A stretch of 64,000 nucleotides of DNA from Limnanthes douglasii subsp. nivea (lineage: Eukaryota; Streptophyta; Magnoliopsida; Brassicales; Limnanthaceae), in contig JAUPFV010000002.1 in assembly GCA_036936605.1 (NCBI GenBank), positions 124,852,376 through 124,916,375 of the forward strand, given 5' to 3'. This document shows, in pieces, positions 24,070-35,656 of the stretch. Within the stretch, counting starts at the first letter, position 1, and every line of letters starts with the position of its first letter. A program made the position numbers and the translations under genes. The notes under the pieces were generated by a model that was given only the letters and a program-made list of their open reading frames with translations, was not told the DNA's origin and did not search any database.

Positions 24070-24285
24070 TACTATAATGCGTTAAATGAACGTAGCACAT
24101 CAAAAATCACAATGCGTTTATTGAACGTAGAACTTCGAACATAATAGTGCATTTATTGAACGCAACACTTCGAACATAATAGTGCATTTATTAAATGTAG
24201 CACTTCGAACATAATAGTGCATTTACTGAACATAGCACTTTGAATATAATAGTGCATTTATTGAACATAACACTTCAAATATGGT
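24070..24285. repeat. 35-bp minisatellite in unit 1 (repeated in every array unit)
   Basis: About six copies of a 35-bp unit with core GAACATAATAGTGCATTTA followed by a variable GAACGYARCACTTC; GAAC/GAAT anchors fall at 24137, 24172, 24207 and 24242. Matching blocks lie at about 26530-26750, 29010-29222, 31467-31688 and 33937-34152. The block lies in the noncoding spacer between aORF and integrase, so a short tandem repeat sits inside each unit of the long one. Confidence 0.92.
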
Positions 24286-24674
24286 TGTTGTTTTTTAAAA
24301 GTGTATTCAACAGTTCGACGCATTATACTCTTGATCAATCTCAAAGATATCAGTCTTTGATCAGTTACCAAGATAGTTTAAATAAAAACTAGTAAACAAC
24401 CATTGTCCAAAAATGCATTTTATTGATACTTTTGAATATGTACATAACGCCTCATTAAAACCTCATTGGGCCAACAGGGTAGGAAAGAGTGCGTTAATCA
24501 ACCAAAAGAAACAAATCCAAAATACAACATAGTTATTCCCAATATAACTTCAGATGCTGGATATTCCACGGATGTTGAAGCATCTTCCCCTGACTATCAC
24601 AAAGCCGATAAGACCCTGTCTTTATCCTTTTTCAATAACCACATAAGGTCTTTCCCAATTCAGGGCCATTTTTC

Positions 24675-25789
24675 TTAGGCTCTTCTCCTTAGTATACAGG
24701 AATACGTTTCTCAATACTTTATCACCTATTTTAAACTCTCTTATTGTTTCCCTCAAATTTTACCTATTCCTCATAAGAGTCTGATAATGGATTACGTTTA
24801 GATGAGCTCGAACTCTTTTCTCATCAATCAGATCTAAACTTTCTCTTTTAGCCTCGTCATTGGATTTTTCAGAATATTGGGCTATTCTAAAAGATAACAT
24901 CGTAGATTTCACAGGGCTAACAACATTCATTCCATATGCTAAAGCAAACAGAGTTTCTTTAGTAGCTTCCCTATGAGTTGTTCGATAAGCCCAAAGCACT
25001 TCTTGAGAATAATTTGGCCATTTTCCCGCTGCCCCTGTTAAATTCTTATTCAAACCTTCTAAAATAGATCTGTTTGTCACCTCCACTTGTCCATTTGCTT
25101 GGGGATGAAAAGGTGTTAAAAAACATTGTTGAATTCCCTTCGAGGCGCAGAATGAAGTCATTTCTTTATTGTTAAATTGAGGGCCATTATCCGTAGTAAT
25201 TCTTCGAGGTACTCCAAAACGACAGCAAATACTGTTTACAATGAATTTAATCACATCCTTTGCTTTCTTTCCAGATAACGGTTATGCTTCGAACCATTTT
25301 GTAAAATAATCTACTGCAACAATTATCGTTTGCCGCTCTCCTGATGCCATCGGCAAAGGCCCCACTAAATCAATTCCCCACCTATCAAACGGTATGGCTT
25401 CAGTAATAGACATAAGGGGAACAGTTGTCTTACGAATAGAATTAGAAAACCTTTGACAAGTATCACAGCTTCGAATCAAATTCTTGGCATTGTTCATGAT
25501 CGAAGGCCAATAAATGCAAGCAAAACTCGACGAGCCAATGCCTTAAACCCACAATGTGCTGATCCTTCTCCATCATGTAACTCTGATAAAACTTTTGGTG
25601 ATTCTTGTCCATTCAAACATCGTAGTAATGGCCAACTCAATGTTTTCTTATACAAACCTCCATCGAAAACTATGTATCCAAAAGCCTTGCCTCACAATGT
25701 TTTAGCCAATTTTGCATCGCTGGGCAATGCTCCTCGAATCAAAAAATTAAAATATCAGTTCGCCAATCGTCTCGAACTACAATTGTAGT
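24675..25789 (-). pseudogene. GYP-3 integrase, array unit 1
   Basis: Minus-strand frames 25497-25282 and 25254-24760 hold the integrase zinc region (SCDTCQRFS), DLVGPLPMASG, the catalytic TTDNGPQFNNKE and NGQVEV, and the C-terminal ALAYGMN block. A stop at about 25280 splits them. The N-terminal part is cut at 25789 by LTR sequence. It is identical in protein to unit 3 except for one residue (WFEA here, WVEA in unit 3) and one base near 24951. Confidence 0.88.
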
Positions 25790-27139
25790 TGGTGAGGATA
25801 ATTTCGGTCTAAGGGTAATTTAGTTAGTTGTTTTGTAATGTTTCAATGGTAATTGCTGTTTAGGTAGTTTGTAGTGAGAGATTTGAGCTGCCTAGTTGTA
25901 TTAAATGTTCATTCCCCTCATTAATGAAAGTGATTGAGTATTTATACCCTTAATTATGGGCCACATGGGCTTTCGGGTCATACATATGAATTTGGCTGCT
26001 GAGAAGAAAAAATCCGATGAGCTTCGAACTTCTTTTACTGAAACGAAGCAAAAAAGAAGACCTTGACCAATGAGATGTCCATATTGAAGACCAATTTTGA
26101 GAAGGAAAAACAACTTATTGTCACTGGTGCAGAAGATGAATGCACCCACGATATGTTGGCAGCTATCAACAATGGCAAACAAGATAAATCCATCACATTT
26201 CTTCGAGAAATTCATGCTACATATCCCAAGATAAACCTTTCTAGCTTGATATTCTTGTCGACCGCCTCATAAGCGAAGCCTTCGATCCTATTACAAGTTC
26301 ATCATCCGAAGAAGAGTCTTTCGAAGAGGAGTTATCTGAATAATTTCACTATCTTTTGAATTTATATTATCTTTTTGTACTTTTCATATTAGTACCATAA
26401 CTCTTGTACCCATCGAATTATTCAAAATGATAAATTTTTTTGCTTATACTTTAAATTTTTCATTAAGTTATGTTCACGTTTAACCTTTATTTATATTAAT
26501 TATTAAATGATTATTACAAAATGTAACCCCTCGAATACTATAATGCGTTAAATGAACGTAGCACATCAAAAATCACAGTGCGTTTATTGAACGTAGAACT
26601 TCGAACATAATAGTGCATTTATTGAACGCAACACTTCGAACATAATAGTGCATCTATTAAACGTAGCACTTCGAACATAATAGTGCATTTACTTAGCATA
26701 GAACTTTGAATATAATAGTGCATTTATTGAACGTAACACATCAAATACGGTTGTTGTTTTTTAAAAGTGTATTCAACAGTTCGACGCATTATACTCTTGA
26801 TCAATCTCAAAGATATCAGTCTTTGATCAATTACCAAGACAGTTTAAATTAAAACTAGTAAACAACCACTGGCCAAAAATGCATTTTATTGATACCTTTG
26901 AATATGTACATAACGCCTCATTAAAACCTCATTGGGCCAACAGGGTTGGAAAGAGTGCGTTAATCAACCAAAAGAAACAAATCCAAAATACAACATAGTT
27001 ATTCCCAATATATCTTCAGATGCTGGATATTCCACAGATGTTGAAGCATCTTCCCATGACTATCACAAAGCCGATAAAACCTTGGCTTTATCCTTTTTCA
27101 ATAACCACATAAGGTCTTTCCCGATTCAGGGCCATTTTT

Positions 27140-28255
27140 CTTAGGCTCTTCTCCTTAGTATACAGGAATACGTTTCTCAATACTTTATCACCTATTTTAA
27201 ACTCCCTTATTGTTTCCCTCAAATTTTACCTATTCCTCATAAGAGTTTGATAATGGATTACGTTTAGATGAGCTCGAACTATTTTCTCATAAATCAAATC
27301 TAAACTTTCTCTTTTAGCTTCGTCATTGGATTTTTTCAAAATATTGGGCTATTCTAAAAGATGACATCGTAGATTTCACAGGGCTAACAGCATCCATTCC
27401 ATATGCTAAAGCAAACGGAGTTTCTTTAGCATATGGAATGAATGTTGTTCGATAAGCCCAAAGCACTTCTTGCAACTAATTTGGCCATTTTCCCGCTGCC
27501 CCTGTTAAATTCTTATTCAAACCTTCTAAAATAGATATGTTTGTCACCTCCACTTATCCATTTTCTTGGGGATGAAAAGGTGTTGAAAAACATTGTTGAA
27601 TTCCCTTCGAGGCGTAATATGAAGTCATTTCTTTATTGTTAAATTGAGGGCCATTATCCGTAGAATTCTTCGAGGTAATCCAAAACGACAACAAATACTT
27701 TTTACAATGAATTTAATCACATTCTTTGCTTTCGTTCCAGATAACGGTTCTGCTTCGGCCCATTTTGTAAAATAATCTACTGCAACAATTATCGTTTGCC
27801 GCTCTCCTGATGCCATCGGCAAAGGCCCCACTAAATCAATTCCCCACCTATCAAACGATATGGCTTCAGTAATAGACATAAGTGGAACAGTTGTCTTACG
27901 AGTAAAATTAGCAAATCTTTGACGTGTATCATAGCTTTGAATCAAATTCTTGGCATCGTTCATGATCGAAGGCCAATAAATGCAATCAAAACTCGACAAG
28001 CCAATGCCTTAAACCCACAATGTGTAGATCCTTCTCCATTATGTAACTCTGATAAAACTTTTGGTGATTCTTGTCTATTCAAACATCGTAGTAATGGCCA
28101 TTTCAATGTTTTCTTATATAAACCTCCATCCAAAACTATGTATCCAAAAGCCTTGCTTCACAATGTTTTAGCTAATTTTGCATCGCTGGGCAATGCTCCT
28201 CGAATCAAAAAATTAAAATATCAGTTCGCAAATCGTCTCGAACTACAATTGTAGT
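27140..28255 (-). pseudogene. GYP-3 integrase, array unit 2
   Basis: The frame 27999-27625 has the zinc region and first catalytic D (IDLVGPLP) fused in one frame with KNVIKFIVKSICCRFG. A one-base loss turns the second catalytic motif out of frame (RRILRIMALN). Further stops occur at about 27477 and 27555, and the palindrome mutation replaces part of the reading frame. Confidence 0.86.
27396..27439. repeat. Perfect 16-bp inverted repeat made by a templated mutation (units 2 and 4)
   Basis: ATTCCATATGCTAAAG (27396-27411) and its exact reverse complement (27424-27439) flank a 12-nt loop. In units 1, 3 and 5 the right arm instead reads CTTTAGTAGCTTCCCTATG. Only the CTTTAG start matched beforehand, so the right arm was rewritten using the left arm as template. 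Unit 4 has the same at 32333-32348 and 32361-32376. Confidence 0.9.
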
Positions 28256-28457
28256 TGGTGAGGATAATTTCGGTCTGAGGGTAATTTAGTCAGTTGTTTT
28301 GTAATGTTTTAATGGTATTTAATGTTTAGGTAGTTTGTAGTGAGAGATTTAAGTTGTCTAGTTGTATTAAATGTTCATTACCCTCATTAATGAAAGTGGT
28401 TGGGTATTTATACCCTTAATTATGGGCCACATGGGCTTTCGGGTCATACTTATGAAT

Positions 28458-30928
28458 TTGGTTATTGAGAAGAAAAAATCTGATGAGCTTCGAACTTCTC
28501 TTACTGAAAACGAAGCAGAAAAGAAGACCTTGACCAATTTTGAGAAGGAAAAACAACTTATTGTCACTGGTGCAGAAGATGAATGCACCCACGATATGTT
28601 GGCAGCTATCAACAATGGCAAACAAGATAAATCCATCACATTTCTTCGAGAAATTCATGCTACATATCCCAAGATAAACCTTTCTAGCTTGATATTCTTG
28701 TCGACCGCCCCCTAAGCGAAACCTTCGATCCTATTCCAAGTTCATCATCCGAAGAAGAGTCTTTCGAAGAGGAGTTATCTGAATAATTTCACTATCTTTT
28801 GAATTTATATTATCTTTTTGTACTTTTCATATTAGTACTATAACTCTTGTACCCATCGAATTATTCAAAACGATAAATGTTTTTGCTTATACTTCAAATT
28901 TTTTCATAAAGTTATGTTCACGTTTAACCTTTATTTATATTAATTATTCGAAGCTAAAACATAATAAAATACTTTAAATGATTATTACAAAATGTAACCC
29001 CTCAAATACTATAATGCGTTAAATGAACGTAGCACATCAAAAATCACAGTGCGTTTATTGAACGTAGAACTTCGAACATAATAGTGCATTTATTGAACGC
29101 AACACTTCGAACATAATAGTGCATTTATTAAATGTAGCACTTCGAACATAATAGTGCATTTACTGAACATAGCACTTTGAATATAATAGTGCATTTATTG
29201 AACATAACACTTCAAATATGGTTGTTGTTTTTTAAAAGTGTATTCAACAGTTCGACGCATTATACTCTTGATCAATCTCAAAGATATCAGTCTTTGATCA
29301 GTTACCAAGATAGTTTAAATAAAAACTAGTAAACAACCATTGTCCAAAAATGCATTTTATTGATACTTTTGAATATGTACATAACGCCTCATTAAAACCT
29401 CATTGGGCCAACAGGGTCGGAAAGAGTGCGTTAATCAACCAAAAGAAACAAATCCAAAATACAACATAGTTATTCCCAATATAACTTCAGATGCTGGATA
29501 TTCCACGGATGTTGAAGCATCTTCCCCTGACTATCACAAAGCCGATAAGACCCTGTCTTTATCCTTTTTCAATAACCACATAAGGTCTTTCCCGATTCAG
29601 GGCCATTTTTCTTAGGCTCTTCTCCTTAGTATACAGGAATACGTTTCTCAATACTTTATCACCTATTTTAAACTCTCTTATTGTTTCCCTCAAATTTTAC
29701 CTATTCCTCATAAGAGTCTGATAATGGATTACGTTTAGATGAGCTCGAACTCTTTTCTCATCAATCAGATCTAAACTTTCTCTTTTAGCCTCGTCATTGG
29801 ATTTTTCAGAATATTGGGCTATTCTAAAAGATAACATCGTAGATTTCACAGGGCTAACAACATTCATTCCATATGCTAAAGCAAACAAAGTTTCTTTAGT
29901 AGCTTCCCTATGAGTTGTTCGATAAGCCCAAAGCACTTCTTGAGAATAATTTGGCCATTTTCCCGCTGCCCCTGTTAAATTCTTATTCAAACCTTCTAAA
30001 ATAGATCTGTTTGTCACCTCCACTTGTCCATTTGCTTGGGGATGAAAAGGTGTTAAAAAACATTGTTGAATTCCCTTCGAGGCGCAGAATGAAGTCATTT
30101 CTTTATTGTTAAATTGAGGGCCATTATCCGTAGTAATTCTTCGAGGTACTCCAAAACGACAGCAAATACTGTTTACAATGAATTTAATCACATCCTTTGC
30201 TTTCTTTCCAGATAACGGTTATGCTTCGACCCATTTTGTAAAATAATCTACTGCAACAATTATCGTTTGCCGCTCTCCTGATGCCATCGGCAAAGGCCCC
30301 ACTAAATCAATTCCCCACCTATCAAACGGTATGGCTTCAGTAATAGACATAAGGGGAACAGTTGTCTTACGAATAGAATTAGAAAACCTTTGACAAGTAT
30401 CACAGCTTCGAATCAAATTCTTGGCATTGTTCATGATCGAAGGCCAATAAATGCAAGCAAAACTCGACGAGCCAATGCCTTAAACCCACAATGTGCTGAT
30501 CCTTCTCCATCATGTAACTCTGATAAAACTTTTGGTGATTCTTGTCCATTCAAACATCGTAGTAATGGCCAACTCAATGTTTTCTTATACAAACCTCCAT
30601 CGAAAACTATGTATCCAAAAGCCTTGCCTCACAATGTTTTAGCCAATTTTGCATCGCTGGGCAATGCTCCTCGAATCAAAAAATTAAAATATCAGTTCGC
30701 CAATCGTCTCGAACTACAATTGTAGTTGGTGAGGATAATTTCGGTCTAAGGGTAATTTAGTTAGTTGTTTTGTAATGTTTCAATGGTAATTGCTGTTTAG
30801 GTAGTTTGTAGTGAGAGATTTGAGCTGCCTAGTTGTATTAAATGTTCATTCCCCTCATTAATGAAAGTGATTGAGTATTTATACCCTTAATTATGGGCTA
30901 CATGGGCTTTCGGGTCATACATATGAAT
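28458..30928. repeat. Array unit 3
   Basis: It starts TTGGTTATTGAG and lacks 24 bp present in units 1, 2 and 4; the deletion lies between two GACCAAT direct repeats (at about 28533). From about 29040 on it follows unit 1, including identical integrase frames, so it is a mosaic of a unit-5-like start and a unit-1-like body. Confidence 0.93.
29610..30726 (-). pseudogene. GYP-3 integrase, array unit 3
   Basis: Frames 30434-30219 and 30191-29697 repeat those of unit 1 at a shift of 4937 bp with almost no change, which dates the dimer copying as very recent compared with differences between neighbouring units. Confidence 0.88.
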
Positions 30929-33394
30929 TTGGCTGCTGAGAAGAAAAAATCCGATGAGCTTCGAACTTCTTTTACTGAAACGAAGCAAAAAAGAAGACCT
31001 TGACCAATGAGATGTCCATATTGAAGACCAATTTTGAGAAGGAAAAACAACTTATTGTCACTGGTGCAGAAGATGAATGCACCCACGATATGTTGGCAGC
31101 TATCAACAATGGCAAACAAGATAAATCCATCACATTTCTTCGAGAAATTCATGCTACATATCCCAAGATAAACCTTTCTAGCTTGATATTCTTGTCGACC
31201 GCCTCATAAGCGAAGCCTTCGATCCTATTCCAAGTTCATCATCCGAAGAAGAGTCTTTCGAAGAGGAGTTATCTGAATAATTTCACTATCTTTTGAATTT
31301 ATATTATCTTTTTGTACTTTTCATATTAGTACCATAACTCTTGTACCCATCGAATTATTCAAAATGATAAATTTTTTTGCTTATACTTTAAATTTTTCAT
31401 TAAGTTATGTTCACGTTTAACCTTTATTTATATTAATTATTAAATGATTATTACAAAATGTAACCCCTCGAATACTATAATGCGTTAAATGAACGTAGCA
31501 CATCAAAAATCACAGTGCGTTTATTGAACGTAGAACTTCGAACATAATAGTGCATTTATTGAACGCAACACTTCGAACATAATAGTGCATCTATTAAACG
31601 TAGCACTTCGAACATAATAGTGCATTTACTTAGCATAGAACTTTGAATATAATAGTGCATTTATTGAACGTAACACATCAAATATGGTTGTCGTTTTTTA
31701 AAAGTGTATTCAACAGTTCGACGCATTATACTCTTGATCAATCTCAAAGATATCAGTCTTTGATCAATTACCAAGACAGTTTAAATTAAAACTAGTAAAC
31801 AACCACTGGCCAAAAATGCATTTTATTGATACCTTTGAATATGTACATAACGCCTCATTAAAACCTCATTGGGCCAACAGGGTTGGAAAGAGTGCGTTAA
31901 TCAACCAAAAGAAACAAATCCAAAATACAACATAATTATTCCCAATATATCTTCAGATGCTGGATATTCCACAGATGTTGAAGCATCTTCCCATGACTAT
32001 CACAAAGCCGATAAAACCTTGGCTTTATCCTTTTTCAATAACCACATAAGGTCTTTCCCGATTCAGGGCCATTTTTCTTAGGCTCTTCTCCTTAGTATAC
32101 AGGAATACGTTTCTCAATACTTTATCACCTATTTTAAACTCCCTTATTGTTTCCCTCAAATTTTACCTATTCCTCATAAGAGTTTGATAATGGATTACGT
32201 TTAGATGAGCTCGAACTATTTTCTCATAAATCAAATCTAAACTTTCTCTTTTAGCTTCGTCATTGGATTTTTTCAAAATATTGGGCTATTCTAAAAGATG
32301 ACATCGTAGATTTCACAGGGCTAACAGCATCCATTCCATATGCTAAAGCAAACGGAGTTTCTTTAGCATATGGAATGAATGTTGTTCGATAAGCCCAAAG
32401 CACTTCTTGCAACTAATTTGGCCATTTTCCCGCTGCCCCTGTTAAATTCTTATTCAAACCTTCTAAAATAGATATGTTTGTCACCTCCACTTATCCATTT
32501 TCTTGGGGATGAAAAGGTGTTGAAAAACATTGTTGAATTCCCTTCGAGGCGTAATATGAAGTCATTTCTTTATTGTTAAATTGAGGGCCATTATCCGTAG
32601 AATTCTTCGAGGTAATCCAAAACGACAACAAATACTTTTTACAATGAATTTAATCACATTCTTTGCTTTCGTTCCAGATAACGGTTCTGCTTCGGCCCAT
32701 TTTGTAAAATAATCTACTGCAACAATTATCGTTTGCCGCTCTCCTGATGCCATCGGCAAAGGCCCCACTAAATCAATTCCCCACCTATCAAACGATATGG
32801 CTTCAGTAATAGACATAAGTGGAACAGTTGTCTTACGAGTAAAATTAGCAAACCTTTGACGTGTATCATAGCTTTGAATCAAATTCTTGGCATCGTTCAT
32901 GATCGAAGGCCAATAAATGCAATCAAAACTCGACAAGCCAATGCCTTAAACCCACAATGTGTAGATCCTTCTCCATTATGTAACTCTGATAAAACTTTTG
33001 GTGATTCTTGTCTATTCAAACATCGTAGTAATGGCCATTTCAATGTTTTCTTATATAAACCTCCATCCAAAACTATGTATCCAAAAGCCTTGCTTCACAA
33101 TGTTTTAGCTAATTTTGCATCGCTGGGCAATGCTCCTCGAATCAAAAAATTAAAATATCAGTTCGCAAATCGTCTCGAACTACAATTGTAGTTGGTGAGG
33201 ATAATTTCGGTCTGAGGGTAATTTAGTCAGTTGTTTTGTAATGTTTTAATGGTATTTAATGTTTAGGTAGTTTGTAGTGAGAGATTTAAGCTGTCTAGTT
33301 GTATTAAATGTTCATTACCCTCATTAATGAAAGTGGTTGGGTATTTATACCCTTAATTATGGGCCACATGGGCTTTCGGGTCATACTTATGAAT
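30929..33394. repeat. Array unit 4
   Basis: It copies unit 2 at a shift of 4937 bp with only scattered single-base changes, for example one codon in the spacer shadow frame and AATATGGTTGTCG for AATACGGTTGTTG near 31680. It shares the palindrome mutation (32333-32376). Confidence 0.93.
32075..33192 (-). pseudogene. GYP-3 integrase, array unit 4
   Basis: The frame 32936-32562 is identical in protein to that of unit 2, including the frameshift at RRILRIMALN and the SFDRWG variant (PFDRWG in units 1, 3 and 5). Confidence 0.87.
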
Positions 33395-34544
33395 TTGGTT
33401 ATTGAGAAGAAAATCTGATGAGCTTCGAACTTCTCTTACTGAAAACGAAGCAGAAAAGAAGACCTTGACCAATTTTGAGAAGGAAAAACAACTTATTGTC
33501 ACTGGTGCAGAAGATGAATGCACCCACGATATGTTGGCAGCTATCAACAATGGCAAACAAGATAAATCCATCACATTTCTTCGAGAAATTCATGCTACAT
33601 ATCCCAAGATAAACCTTTCTAGCTTGATATTCTTGTCGACCGCCCCCTAAGCGAAACCTTCGATCCTATTCCAAGTTCATCATCCGAAGAAGAGTCTTTC
33701 GAAGAGGAGTTATCTGAATAATTTCACTATCTTTTGAACTTATATTATCTTTTTGTACTTTTCATATTAGTACTATAACTCTTGTACCCATCGAATTATT
33801 CAAAACGATAAATGTTTTTGCTTATACTTCAAATTTTTTCATAAAGTTATGTTCACGTTTAACCTTTATTTATATTAATTATTCGAAGCTAAAACATAAT
33901 AAAATACTTTAAATGATTATTACAAAATGTAACCCCTCAAATACTATAATGCGTTAAATGAACGTAGCACATCAAAAATCACAGTGCGTTTATTGAACGT
34001 AGAACTTCGAACATAATAGTGCATTTGTTGAACGCAACACTTCGAACTTAATAGTGTATTTATTAAACGTAGCACTTCGAACATAATAGTGCATTTACTG
34101 AACATAGCACTTTGAATATAATAGTGCATTTATTGAACATAACACTTCAAATATGGTTGTTTTTTTAAAAGTGTATTCAACAGTTCGACGCATTATACTC
34201 TTGATCAATCTCAAAGATATCAGTCTTTGATCAGTTGCCAAGATAGTTTAAATAAAAACTAGTAAACAACCATTTTCCAAAAATGAATTTTATTGATACT
34301 TTTGAATATGTACATAACGCCTCATTAAAACCTCATTGGGCCAACAGGGTAGGAAAGAGTGCGTTAATCAACCAAAAGAAACAAATCCAAAATACAACAT
34401 AGTTATTCCCAATATATCTTCAGATGCTGGATATTCCACGGATGTTGAAGCATCTTCCCATGACTATCACAAATCCGATAAAACCCTGGCTTTATCCTTT
34501 TTCAATAACCACATAAGGTCTTTCCCGATTCAGGGCCATTTTTC

Positions 34545-35656
34545 TTAGGCTCTTCTCCTTAGTATACAGGAATACGTTTCTCAATACTTTATCACCTATT
34601 TTAAACTCCCTTATTGTTTCCCTCAAATTTTACCTATTCCTCATAAGAGTTTGATAATGCATTACGTTTAGATGAGCTCGAACTATTTTCTCATAAATCA
34701 AATCTAAACTTTCTCTTTTAGCTTCGTCATTGGATTTTTTCAAAATATTGGGCTATTCTAAAAGATGACATCGTAGATTTCACAGGGCTAACAGCATCCA
34801 TTCCATATGCTAAAGCAAACGGAGTTTCTTTAGTAGCTTCCCTATGAGTTTTTCGATAAGCCCAAATCACTTCTTGCAAATAATTTGGCCATTTTCCCGT
34901 TGCCCCTGTTAAATTCTTATTCAAACCTTCTAAAATAGATTTGTTTGTCACCTCCACTTGTCCATTTGCTTGGGGATGAAAAGGTGTTGAAAAACATTGT
35001 TGAATTCCCTTCGAGGCGGAGAACGAAGTCATTTCTTTATTGTTAAATTGAGGGCCATTATCCGTAGAATTCTTCGAGGTAATCCAAAACGACAACAAAT
35101 ACTTTTTACAATGAATTTAATCACATTCTTTGCTTTCGTTCCAGATAACGGTTCTGCTTCGGCCCATTTTGTAAAATAATCTACTGCAACAATTATCGTT
35201 TGCCGCTCTCCTGATGCCATCGGCAAAGGCCCCACTAAATCAATTCCCCACCTATCAAACGGTATGGCTTCAGTAATAGACATAAGTGGAACAGTTGTCT
35301 TACGAGTAAAATTAGCAAACCTTTGACGTGTATCATAGCTTTGAATCAAATTCTTGGCATCGTTCATGATCGAAGGCCAATAAATGCAATCAAAACTCGA
35401 CAAGCAGCCTTAAACCCACAATGTGTAGATCCTTCTCCATCATGTAACTCTGATAAAACTTTTGGTGATTCTTGTCTATTCAAACATCGTAGTAATGGCC
35501 ATTTCAATGTTTTCTTATATAAACCTCCATCCAAAACTATGTATCCAAAAGCCTTGCTTCACAATGTTTTAGCTAATTTTGCATCGCTGGGCAATGCTCC
35601 TCGAATCAAAAAATTAAAATATCAGTTCGCCAATCGTCTCGAACTACAATTGTAGT
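34545..35656 (-). pseudogene. GYP-3 integrase, array unit 5
   Basis: The frame 35403-35029 shares the frameshift of units 2 and 4 but has PFDRWG. The frame 35098-34727 keeps NGPQFNNKEM, NGQVEV and AYGMDAVSP. The palindrome mutation is absent, so this unit branched off before that event. The right end (TSD GTAGT, 35652-35656) adjoins GYP-4. Confidence 0.87.
35652..35656. other. Target-site duplication GTAGT (left copy)
   Basis: GTAGT precedes the TGGTGAGG start of the left LTR and is repeated directly after the right LTR at 46048-46052. GTAGT followed by TTGGTGAGG-type LTR sequence is also present before the LTR fragments in units 1-4, showing that amplification copied the insertion junction. 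Confidence 0.92.

Larger units (their letters stand above)
23511..25991. repeat. Array unit 1 (founder position)
   Basis: This unit is continuous with the rest of the GYP-3 aORF on its left, so it occupies the original locus. Its LTR part (25790-25995) reads GGTCTAAGGG and TTGCTGTTTAGG, variants found again only in unit 3. The aORF part lacks the 24-bp deletion seen in units 3 and 5. Confidence 0.93.
25992..28457. repeat. Array unit 2
   Basis: Its aORF start matches unit 1 but carries a lost base (ACTGAAACGAAG). The 35-bp repeat block lacks the GAAGCTAAAACATAATAAAA stretch just upstream of it that units 1, 3 and 5 keep. Its integrase contains the templated palindrome at 27396-27439. It is near-identical to unit 4. 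Confidence 0.93.

Noticed and set aside
24070..24285. Regularly spaced 35-bp repeats resembling a CRISPR array
   Set aside because: Repeats are contiguous and diverged with no unique spacers, and the DNA is plant nuclear.
24466..24678. Plus-strand open stretch repeated in all five array units (MGQQGRKECVNQ...)
   Set aside because: It is the complement of the integrase C-terminal/spacer region; its repetition is due to the array, not coding constraint.
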